A DNA stretch of 10,269 nucleotides. It comes from JAGMDK01 sp023128695. Its GTDB lineage: Bacteria; Planctomycetota; Phycisphaerae; UBA1845; Fen-1342. This document shows positions 1 to 7,900 of this stretch, piece after piece. The position numbers and the translations under genes are program-made. The notes under the pieces are model-generated. The model made no database searches and was not told the origin of the DNA. It worked only from the letters and a program-made list of their open reading frames with translations. The stretch spans positions 1 through 10,269 of the forward strand of contig DAOVQG010000169.1 of assembly GCA_030628805.1 (NCBI GenBank), given 5' to 3'. Numbering within the stretch: the stretch's first letter is position 1; the number at the start of each line of letters is the position of its first letter.

Positions 1-246
1 GACGGCCGATTTCCGTCCGCCGCCTGGCCGACGCACTCGTCCTCCCGGCAGAATGTTTCCCTCCTTGATCTCACGCAGACCCACAAGAATCGCACGCCGC
101 GAAATCCCCGTAGCGCGTGCCACCAGGGAAATGCCACCGTACCCAATCGAACTGGCTTCTGTAGCAGCCCAGACACGGCGTGTATGTTCGTCCAGGCGCG
201 AAGCAAGAAAGAGGAATTTCACAAGAATCAAAGCTTCTGACGTCAT
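1..246 (-). CDS. ISAzo13-type transposase, N-terminal part, cut by window edge
   Basis: Reading the minus strand from an ATG at 246-244 gives 82 codons that stay open to base 1. The protein starts MTSEALILVKF and contains LDEHTRRVWAATEA, then GGISLVARATGISRRAI and GGRVRRPGGGRKSAV. This order (a LDER.RRLWAA-like helix, a helix-turn-helix segment, then RxRRPGGGRK) is the N-terminus I know from ISAzo13-family transposases, which carry a DDE catalytic core further on. The core lies beyond the window, so intactness cannot be judged. The ATG has no clear Shine-Dalgarno. A 6-bp hairpin (CCGGAA/TTCCGG, 248-269) sits directly upstream of it. I could not place the terminal inverted repeat of the element with confidence; it should lie between 247 and about 300, before the extragenic repeats begin. 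An overlapping minus-strand ORF at 71-316 is a shadow in another frame. Confidence 0.85.
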   Translation of the reverse strand, partial: MTSEALILVKFLFLASRLDEHTRRVWAATEASSIGYGGISLVARATGISRRAILVGLREIKEGNILPGGRVRRPGGGRKSAV

Positions 247-299
247 GCCGGAAGGATACGGATTTCCGGCTCAAGTTGCAACAGTTATTTCGTCGCAGG

Positions 300-484
300 C
301 CCTTAGCGAGGGCCAATCAAAACAGAGCGTTAGCGAGGGCCAATCAAATCAGAACCCGAAGCGTTAGCGAGGGCCAATCAAAACAGAACCCGAAGCGTTA
401 GCGAGGGCTAATCTGCTGGGCCATCCCGCCCATCGCTGACGCTTCGGGTTCTGCTGGGACATCCCGCCTTCGCTTCGGGTTCTG
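300..484. repeat. Cluster of direct and inverted short repeats (GCGTTAGCGAGGGC family)
   Basis: Four direct copies of a unit with core TTAGCGAGGGC follow each other, starting near 300, 328, 361 and 395. The fuller copies continue with CAATCAAA and CAGAACCCGAA. They are followed by two inverted copies reading GCTTCGGGTTCTG (441-453 and 472-484). A second short direct repeat, TCTGCTGGG.CATCCCGCC, occurs at 412-430 and 450-468. Units are about 33-34 bases without unique spacers, so this is not a CRISPR. The cluster fills the spacer between the TPP II stop and the transposase start and contains no gene. From memory, AGAACCCGAAGCGTTAGCGA-type repeats are frequent between planctomycete genes. Confidence 0.85.
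384..453 (-). terminator. Possible terminator hairpin downstream of the TPP II gene
   Basis: Bases 384-403 and 434-453 are inverted copies of 20 bases with one mismatch, separated by a 30-base loop. The hairpin lies 66 bases past the TPP II stop codon and could end its transcript. It has no T-tract, and it is formed by repeat units that may exist for other reasons. Confidence 0.3.
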
Positions 485-518
485 ATTTCTCCGCGTGCTC
501 CGCGGTGAGATCTCCTGC

Positions 519-3500
519 CTACAGCGGCGGATACTCCTCCGGGAAGCGGATCAGGAGCCACTTTTCCTCGTACTCCTTCCACGGCGTCCAGCCCAGCTCT
601 TCAAGCAGCCGGAGGCGCTGCTCGTACAGCTCCTTGTCAGGTTCCGAGTCGTCGATTTTCTCATTAAGCAGTTCCAGGGCCGCGCCGAGCCGGCCGTGGC
701 GGATTTCACGATCGATGTGCAGCATGAGGTAATCGTCGTCGGTCGTGTCAACCCACTTCTGCAATTCGGTGAAGGCGGCCTCGAAGGCATCCATACGTGA
801 GGCCTCTGCGTCAGTTTCGGGCCGGCCCTCCGGTTCACTCTCGGCACCCATGTCGAACAGTGCCCGCGCTTTGCGATGCAGCGCGTCGACCAGCCACTTC
901 TTCCGCTTGTCCATCTCCTGGCGGACCTTGGCACCGTCCTTGTCATCCGGGTCGAGCTTGACGCCGTAATGGGCCGCGAGCTGCTCCTGGTCGATCTGGG
1001 CGAGAACCCGGTCCGCGGCGGCTACCACCGCGGCTAGATCATCCTCCCGCTGCTTGCCGTCGGCACGTTTGAGCTGTTCAACCAAAACCGGCAAATGGTT
1101 TGGATAGTCATGCAAAGCCTCGGCGGCGAGCCGGTCGAATAGCGCGCGCTGCTCCTCGTCGCGAAGCTTCGCTAACTGACCGACCTTGAAGTCCCGCAAG
1201 GCCTCGGCCAGCTTCTCCTCTTCGGTCTGTTCGTCCTCGTCATCTTCATCGGCGGCCGGCTCGTCCTCTTCGGCGATCGGCGGCGGCGGCACGACGTACG
1301 TTACGCGGTAGCCGCCGGGGCGCTTGCCGGCACCGAGCAGGTTCTTGGCACCGCCGCCGAAGGTCATCGTGCCGAGCAGCAGGTCACCGGGCTCGGCCTG
1401 GTCCGGAAGATCGTCCGCGGCCGGACCGGCGATCCAGAGCACTGCCCGCCCGCCTTTGGGCAGCGTCCGCGCGCCGAAATCGCCGTACCCGCTGAGCACG
1501 TCGTCCGGGTCACTATAGAAATCAAGGCTGACAGGCGCATTAAGTTTGTAATCCAACATCAACGCCATGTCTTCGAGCTGTTCGAGTTGAGACACGTCGT
1601 CGTGCCGCAGGTGGTAGCGGAGGACATAGTCGCCTTCGTTCAGATGGAGCGAGCGCGGCGCCAGGCCCCAGCGCTCGACGACCCGCTGAGACGCGTCGAA
1701 GATCATGTACTGCAACGACTGCCACGACTCCTGATATTCCAGGATATCCAGCATCGCCACGCGCGGCGTCACGGTGCCGGAGTCTTCCACCTCGAAATCG
1801 TAAGTCAGGATGAGTTCGTAGATCTGCCGCTGCTCGGGCAACTGGTCGCGCACGCCGTCGAGCGGGCGCATTTCGGAGTCGCTGGGCCGCACGGATCGCC
1901 GGAGCGTGTTCAGCGACGCCTTGGGCGAGACACGCTCGCTACGGAGCGGTGTTTCGACACTCATCCGCGTGGCAACCGCGCTGCCGTCGATGCTGAGCGC
2001 CGCCCGGTCCGGGACGACGCCGTGGAAGATCACCTCGGCCTCGATTTCGCTCTCGCCGATCATCGACCAATATTGGGCTAGGCAGAGTTCGAGCGTCCGA
2101 CCGGGGACGACCTTGAAGCTGCGCACTTCTTCCGCCCCCGTGTCCATTCGGAGGTAGTTCTCAGAATAATGTTCGGCGTAACGGTAGCCGGGCACCAGTA
2201 GACCCGCGTGGAGCACTATCCAGAGCGGTTCACCGTCATCGATCCGCCGTACGCACACGTCCGCCCAGGTCGCCCCCGCGGGCACCGCCAGGAAACGCCG
2301 CTCGACCTGTTCGGGCTCGAAGGTATACGATTCCTCCCACGCGTATTCGTCCTCGTCGAGCCACTCCGGCCGGATGACCGTGATCGGCAGCCGGAAGAGC
2401 GGCCCGCGCTCGGGGCAGGCGGAGTCGTAGCCGCGAATCTCGGCGTAGTGTACGCTGGGCGGCAGCCGCGTCGGATCAACCTTAACGCTCAAGCGGCGAC
2501 CGCCGTGCATCAACATCAAGTGCTCGGCACATTCAACCCAGCGGGCGGTGCTTTCGAGCGTGATCCGTAGCTCAAAATCGACCTTGTCACGGTTGTCGGC
2601 GTCGTCGTGAAAGACGGGATCGATCGTGACGCTGGTCTCGTACGGCTGTTCCGTCTCATACGGCTCACGCAAATAGATGCCGCGGCGATGCTTGCGCGAG
2701 TGGACGCGCACCGCAAACCGCAAATCCTCGTCTTTGTAAGCAGCAAACTTCTTCACGTGCTCAAACGCCCGATTGATCTGCAACATTCCTCGACCTTGGG
2801 CGAAGATGTCGACGCCCGGGATTGGCTGAGCCGTGTTTTCAAGCGCCCGGCGGATACGAGCCGGCGAATACGCAATCCCCTCGGCCTTCAACCCCGACAG
2901 CAGCAGAGCGATATTCCCGCAGGCGTTGGGCGAAGACATGGAAGTGCCGTGGGCCTGCTCATTCCGCTGGAGAACCCAGTTGGGAACTGGGCTGATGGCG
3001 CCGCCGGGGGCGCTGAAGTTTACGCCGAGCGCGCCGTCGTAGCTGGGGCCGCGGGTGGACCAGGTGTAGTGGGTACCCGGCAGCCGCTCGCGGAGTGAGT
3101 ATTGCACTTCCATCATGTCCGGCGAGACGTACGCCCCGACGGCGAGGATCGCCTCCGTGCTGGAGCCGGGGTAGCCGATGGTGGAGAGGGCTGGGCCTTC
3201 GTTGCCGGCGCTGGAGACGAAGATGATGCCGTGCTTGTTGACGAACTCGGAGTAGATTTCGCAGTTCCGGCCGACGTCGGGATCGGCCGAGGGCTCGCCG
3301 AAGCTGAGGTTGATGAGATCGCACTTGTTCTGGAGGGCGGCGATGCAGCCGCGAACCTCGCCGGTGGCGCAGGAGTTGGAGTCCAGGCGGTTGTCGCCGA
3401 TCTTGACCGCGACGAGCTGTGCTCCGGGAGCCAAGCCGTTGAGTTCGGGCTCATCGTGGAAGTACGCCGCCACGATGCCGGCGACGTGCGTACCGTGACT

Positions 3501-4355
3501 CCCGACGTCGGTGACGATCGACAGCAGGTTGCCCTCGTCGTAAATATTGACGGCGAAGTTCAGCAGATCGTCTTCGCTGAAGGTCGCGTATTGGCGTTCG
3601 AGACGGTAGTTGGTCATGAGCTTTTCGTCGCTCAGCTCACCGTCCTCATCGGTGTCGATTGCCGCTCGCCAGACGCTGCCGTCGTGGAAGACCACGCAGT
3701 CGAAGACCGGGCCGGGGTCGTCGTATTCATCCTGCATGGCGTCGAGCAGCTCGAGCCGTAGCTCAAGCTCGTCGCGCTCCTTCATCTGTTCCGACGTGGG
3801 ACTGGCATGGTCCGCGTCCCACTCAACCAGCCGACGTTCCAGTTCGGCGACCGCGACTCGCTGTTTCTCCTCCCATTTTTCCAACCGCTCTTCGGTCAGC
3901 CGCGCGACCAGTCCGCCGGGATATATTTCGTAGGCTCGTTTGAGGCCCAGGTGGTATTTGCCGGTGGGATTGTTCCAGTTGGGATCGAGCTTGAGTTGAC
4001 GCCCGGAGAGACCGGCGAGCGTTCCGTCTTCCGCCTCAACGACGGTCGCGGTATCCACGTCGCCGCTACCGGAGCCGTCCACCAGGTCGACGATTTTGGG
4101 ATTGCCATCGCTGGTAACTTGCAGGCCGGGGGCGCCGGGGTCGACGCCGGTATCGAAAATGGCCACGATCACGCCGCGGCCGTCGTATTCGGGATAGTGT
4201 TGCAAAAAGCGGTCGGCGCCGGTGTCCGCCTTGGGAATGAAACCGTAGCCGGGGAAATCACCCTTCCGCGGCGGAGCGGCCAGGACGGCGGAAGCGACGA
4301 ACGCAATGAGTAAAGGACTGATAATGTGTAGCTTCTTCATAGAGACACTCTTCAT
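519..4355 (-). CDS. Secreted tripeptidyl peptidase II-type subtilase (S8 family)
   Basis: This 1278-residue serine peptidase matches tripeptidyl peptidase II from end to end; TPP II removes tripeptides from free N-termini. Landmarks in order: PKADTGADRFLQHYPEYDGR near 41-60; catalytic Asp68 in IFDTGVDPG; the TPP II-specific insert of about 200 residues; His287 in GSHGTHVAG; Asn385 (oxyanion) in SSAGNEGP; Ser472 in GTSMSSPNACG. The Asp-His and His-Ser spacings (219 and 185) fit those I remember for human TPP II (D44, H264, S449). The long C-terminal part follows the animal protein, with an acidic linker (about 1029-1048), DYPNHLPV, and an ending ELGWTPW...FPEEYPPL. Unlike the cytosolic eukaryotic enzyme it begins with a signal peptide: basic MKSVSMKK, a hydrophobic core, and likely cleavage after VLA (residue 26). 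So it probably acts outside the cytoplasm. The start at 4355 has a GGAAGAG ribosome site; an in-frame ATG at 4340 is the alternative. A weak -10-like TTATAC lies at 4378-4383. It is divergent from mfd. Confidence 0.96.
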   Translation of the reverse strand: MKSVSMKKLHIISPLLIAFVASAVLAAPPRKGDFPGYGFIPKADTGADRFLQHYPEYDGRGVIVAIFDTGVDPGAPGLQVTSDGNPKIVDLVDGSGSGDVDTATVVEAEDGTLAGLSGRQLKLDPNWNNPTGKYHLGLKRAYEIYPGGLVARLTEERLEKWEEKQRVAVAELERRLVEWDADHASPTSEQMKERDELELRLELLDAMQDEYDDPGPVFDCVVFHDGSVWRAAIDTDEDGELSDEKLMTNYRLERQYATFSEDDLLNFAVNIYDEGNLLSIVTDVGSHGTHVAGIVAAYFHDEPELNGLAPGAQLVAVKIGDNRLDSNSCATGEVRGCIAALQNKCDLINLSFGEPSADPDVGRNCEIYSEFVNKHGIIFVSSAGNEGPALSTIGYPGSSTEAILAVGAYVSPDMMEVQYSLRERLPGTHYTWSTRGPSYDGALGVNFSAPGGAISPVPNWVLQRNEQAHGTSMSSPNACGNIALLLSGLKAEGIAYSPARIRRALENTAQPIPGVDIFAQGRGMLQINRAFEHVKKFAAYKDEDLRFAVRVHSRKHRRGIYLREPYETEQPYETSVTIDPVFHDDADNRDKVDFELRITLESTARWVECAEHLMLMHGGRRLSVKVDPTRLPPSVHYAEIRGYDSACPERGPLFRLPITVIRPEWLDEDEYAWEESYTFEPEQVERRFLAVPAGATWADVCVRRIDDGEPLWIVLHAGLLVPGYRYAEHYSENYLRMDTGAEEVRSFKVVPGRTLELCLAQYWSMIGESEIEAEVIFHGVVPDRAALSIDGSAVATRMSVETPLRSERVSPKASLNTLRRSVRPSDSEMRPLDGVRDQLPEQRQIYELILTYDFEVEDSGTVTPRVAMLDILEYQESWQSLQYMIFDASQRVVERWGLAPRSLHLNEGDYVLRYHLRHDDVSQLEQLEDMALMLDYKLNAPVSLDFYSDPDDVLSGYGDFGARTLPKGGRAVLWIAGPAADDLPDQAEPGDLLLGTMTFGGGAKNLLGAGKRPGGYRVTYVVPPPPIAEEDEPAADEDDEDEQTEEEKLAEALRDFKVGQLAKLRDEEQRALFDRLAAEALHDYPNHLPVLVEQLKRADGKQREDDLAAVVAAADRVLAQIDQEQLAAHYGVKLDPDDKDGAKVRQEMDKRKKWLVDALHRKARALFDMGAESEPEGRPETDAEASRMDAFEAAFTELQKWVDTTDDDYLMLHIDREIRHGRLGAALELLNEKIDDSEPDKELYEQRLRLLEELGWTPWKEYEEKWLLIRFPEEYPPL

Positions 4356-4369
4356 GGAGACACTCTTCC
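4338..4369 (-). promoter_or_regulatory. Duplicated ribosome site plus start codon of the TPP II gene
   Basis: A 15-bp tandem duplication puts two copies of AAGAGTGTCTCY-ATG in series. The outer copy has GGAAGAG (4363-4369) seven bases before the ATG at 4355-4353. The inner copy has GAAGAG (4348-4353) seven bases before the ATG at 4340-4338. Both starts are in frame, so two proteins differing by five residues (MKSVS) at the signal-peptide N-region are possible. The outer site has the better Shine-Dalgarno. Confidence 0.6.
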
Positions 4370-4480
4370 GCTAGCAGGTATAACACCGCTCCGGCCTCCG
4401 TTTGGCCGAAGGAACCTATGATGCTACCATTGTGCGACTCGTTTTCCTACACCGTTACGTTTTCCGACACAAGTACTGTG
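4356..4480. other. Divergent spacer next to TPP II with small palindromes
   Basis: No convincing gene is seen here. It holds a short hairpin (CGGCC 4392-4396 with GGCCG 4404-4408) and a 17-bp palindrome, GACACAAGTACTGTGTC (4466-4482, 6-bp arms). The promoter of the minus-strand peptidase should lie in this stretch; only a weak TTATAC (4378-4383) can be pointed to. Confidence 0.4.
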
Positions 4481-4612
4481 TCACGCTCTGGTTTTCGGGC
4501 AGCACAACGCGTGTGCCACTGCTCTTGAGCAGTGTCAGGGCTATTGTCGGCCCAAGAAGACACTGCTCAAGAGCAGTGGCACACACAACGTGACCCGAGA
4601 GCCAAAGCGTGA
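4481..4612. repeat. Large nested inverted repeat (cruciform-like)
   Basis: Arms 4511-4536 and 4559-4584 are perfect 26-base inverted copies around a 22-base loop. Each arm itself contains a short palindrome (CACTGCTCTTGAGCAGTG). Homology continues outward after a variable stretch: 4481-4499 pairs with 4594-4612 with 3 mismatches in 19. The whole element is about 132 bases and lies between the divergent TPP II and mfd genes. The core GTGCCACTGCT...AGCAGTG recalls palindromic repeats I associate with planctomycete intergenic DNA. No transposase or coding region is attached. Confidence 0.85.
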
Positions 4613-4643
4613 TGATGCCCCGCACCGGTCGTAGAACTGGGAA

Positions 4644-4726
4644 ATGTAGCGGCCGGGCTCCGTACCGGCCGTAGATGTCCAGGTGAGTTTCGAAGGCAAC
4701 GGCCGGTACGGAGCCGGCTGCTACAT
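4644..4726. repeat. Second inverted repeat upstream of mfd (GGCTCCGTACCGGCCGT family)
   Basis: Arms 4644-4672 (29 bases) and 4699-4726 (28 bases) are inverted copies differing by one substitution and one inserted G, around a 26-base loop. The shared core is GGCTCCGTACCGGCCGT and both outer ends read ATGTAGC inward. A partial look-alike, ATGTAGCGTCCGGGCGG, occurs once at 10054-10070. It looks like a mobile or dispersed extragenic palindrome rather than a gene-specific site. Confidence 0.8.
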
Positions 4727-4799
4727 TATTTCGTCAGGCTCGGAGGCCTGATGAGTAATTGGCTAGAAGTCAGCCGTGAAAGATCAAGTTGCCCAAACG

Positions 4800-4825
4800 C
4801 ATTCCCGCCCCTCTGGGGCGGAATG
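4800..4825. repeat. Strong GC hairpin upstream of mfd
   Basis: CATTCCCGCCCC (4800-4811) pairs with GGGGCGGAATG (4815-4825) around a 3-base loop, with one bulged C. It has no T-tract in either direction. The rest of 4826-4943 shows no gene; it should contain the mfd promoter. Confidence 0.6.
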
Positions 4826-4943
4826 ATGATTCACCACGCGTCCCGCCAGACCGCCGACACCAAGAACCAGCCGAGTCCAGCACGCACCCGTTGAACAACC
4901 TTCCCTGTTCGCTAATTGCCGGCGATCCGATAGAATCACTGCC

Positions 4944-7900
4944 GTGGATGTGTTTGAGACCATCCGCAGAGATACGCGTCTGGAAGAGCTGATTCGGCTG
5001 CTCGCTCGCGGACCAGGGGCCGTGGCGGCCGAAGGCTTGTGGGGATCATCCGCGCCTATTTTGGCGGCTCTTGCCGCCGAGCGGCTTGGGCGACCATTGT
5101 TGTTGATAACCGCCCACTCCGACGAGGCCGACGATATCCGGGACGACGTCGAAACCGCGCTCGGCACGCCGCCGGAGCTGTTGCCACAACTTGACACCAT
5201 GCCCCACGACGCCGTTGGGCCGGACGAACTCGCCGGCGAGCGGCTGCGGCTGTGCCTTACGCTGCTACAGCAGCGTGGGAACGTGGGAACGTGGGAACGT
5301 GGGGACGTGGGGACGTGGGGACGTGGGAACGTGGGAACGGAGGCCGAGTCCGACGATGTCGGCGACAATTCTGAACTCGCTGCTCGCTCCTCTGAACTCG
5401 CTACTTCCTCCCCCGAACTCGCTACTCGCTACTCGCTACTCGCTACTCACATCCACATCGTCGCCCCGATCATGGCCCTGATGCAGCCGGTGCCGTCCGC
5501 CGAGGCGATTCGCGCCAGTTCGTATTCCATCGCGGTCGGGCAGCAACTCGATCCCGACTCGCTTGGCCGCTGGCTGGGCGAGCACGGCTTTCAGCGCTGT
5601 GACGCCGTCGAGGTGCCCGGCGATTTCGCTCGCCGCGGGGGCATCGTCGATGTCTACTCGAACGCCCACACCGACCCCGTACGGATCGAATTCTTCGGCG
5701 ACGAGGTCGAATCGATCCGCCTGTTCGACACCGGCACCCAGCGCTCGTCACATACGCTCGATGCAGTGCAAATACCGGCGTTGTCCTTCACCGCCCGTGA
5801 AGTCGGCGACGGCAAAGCGGATGACAAGACGACGACGAGCTTCCTGGCGCTGCTGCCACCCGACACGCTGATCGCGTTCAACGAGCCGGGCGAGATTCAG
5901 GAACTGGGCCGCACGTTCCTCCAGCGGCTCGGCGAACGGGTCGGCATCATCCCCGCCGACGCGATTTTCCGCCGGGCGAACGACTTTACGCAGTTGCACC
6001 TGCACCGCTTCACGGGCGCGGCTGATAACGCCGTCCGCTTTGACGTCTCCAGCCTGCCGCAGTTCGAGCCCAAGTCGGCGGACGCGCTGCAAGCCCTGGG
6101 TGAGTTCGCCGCGGAGCGCGACGTCGTCGTGCTCTGCGACAACCGGGCCGAAGAACAGCGCTTTCATGAGTTGCTTGAACAGCAGCCAGAACCAGCGATT
6201 CCAGACGCCGAATCCGGAGAACGGGTGCCATGCCCAAGCCCGCCTTCGAGCGGCGCACGAGTTTCACATGATGCACCGAGCGGGCTTGGGCATGCCACAC
6301 GAGGTCCGGCGCTACTGCGGGTTCGCACCACGATCGGCGTCATCCATCGCGGTTTCCAGTGGAACAGCACCGCGTACGTCCCACATCACGAGTTGTTCCA
6401 CCGCTACCGGCAGCGGCGCACGTTGCGGCGCGTGCAGCCGGCCCGGCCGATCGATAGCTTTTTCGACCTCGAAGCCGGCGACCATGTGGTCCATGCCCTG
6501 CACGGCATCGGCCGTTTCCTGGGGCTCAAGACGCTTGACCGCGACGGCCGCGTCGATGAATACCTGGCCATCGAGTTCGCCGGCAAGGCGGTCGTGCACG
6601 TCCCAATCAGCCAGATCCACGTCGTGCAGAAGTACATCGGCACCGTCCGCGGCCGGCCCAGGCTCAGCAAGGTCGGCGGCACGGGCTGGAAAAAGACCAA
6701 GCAGCGCGTCGCCGATGCGGTTACCGACTTGGCGGCAGAGCTGCTTGCCGTGCAAGCTCGGCGGGACTCCGAGGAGGGCATCGCGTACCCGCGCGACACC
6801 GAGTGGCAGCGCGAATTCGAGGGCTCGTTCATCTATCAGGAGACCGAGGACCAAATCCGCACCCTCGATGAACTGAAAGCCGACATGACTCGCCCGCGAC
6901 CGATGGACCGGCTGCTGTGCGGCGACGTGGGCTATGGTAAGACCGAGTTGGCGCTGCGGGCCGCGTTCAAGGTCGTCGAATACGGGCGGCAGGTGGCGGT
7001 CTTGGTGCCGACCACCGTACTCGCCGAACAACACCACCAGACCTTCCACGAACGCCTGGTGGACTATCCCTTCACGATCGAGGTCCTCTCGCGGTTCCGG
7101 ACGAAAAAGGAGCAATCCAAGATTGTCGAGCGGGCTCGCCAGGGGCAGATCGACATCCTGATCGGCACCCATCGCTTGCTCTCGCGCGACGTGCGGTTCG
7201 CCGATCTCGGGTTGGTCGTCATCGACGAAGAGCAGCGTTTCGGCGTTGAAGCCAAAGAGAAGCTCAAGCGGCTGCGGGCGACGGTCGATCTGCTGACGCT
7301 GACCGCGACGCCGATCCCGCGCACGCTGCACATGTCGATGCTCGGCATTCGCGACATCTCATCGCTGGCGACGCCGCCGATCGATCGCCGGTCGATTGTC
7401 ACGCAGGTGCGGCTGTGGGATGACAAGCTGGTGCGCGACGCGATCCTGCGGGAGCTGAACCGCGACGGGCAGGTGTACTTCGTGCACAACTTCGTCCGCG
7501 ATATCCACAGCGTCGCGAACCGCCTCCGCACGCTGGTGCCCGAGGCCCGCTTCGTCGTCGGACACGGGCAAATGAGCGGGCATGAACTGGAGGACGTCAT
7601 GCTCCGGTTCCTCCAACGCGAGGCCGACGTGCTGGTCTCGACGAACATCATCGAGTCCGGGCTCGACATCCCGACCACGAACACGATTTTCATCAACCGG
7701 GCCGAGCGTTTCGGGCTGGCGGACCTACACCAACTCCGCGGCCGCGTCGGGCGGTCCAAACACCGAGCTTATGCGTACGCGCTACTCTCGCCGAAGCATC
7801 CGGTCAAGGAGAATGCCGCCCGCCGGCTCAAGGCGCTCGAGCATTACAGCGATCTCGGGGCCGGGTTCCAGATCGCGATGCGGGACCTGGAGATTCGCGG

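Noticed and set aside
247..299. Terminal inverted repeat of the insertion sequence
   Set aside because: Only one end is in the window, so an inverted repeat or target duplication cannot be recognised.
300..413. Four regularly spaced repeats suggesting a CRISPR array
   Set aside because: Units follow one another without unique spacers, differ in sequence, and inverted copies occur next to them; no cas gene is present.
3102..3761. Plus-strand frame of 219 codons inside the TPP II gene
   Set aside because: It is antisense to the catalytic domain coding region and its composition (Val, Ala, Asp, Gly) is typical of a shadow frame.
4784..5368. Minus-strand frame of 194 codons rich in HVPTFPR repeats
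   Set aside because: It lies antisense to the mfd start, its repetitive part is just the 8-bp array read on the other strand, and it shows no domain.
6312..7331. Minus-strand frame of 339 codons inside mfd
   Set aside because: It is antisense to the conserved helicase region; length is explained by GC-rich codon bias.
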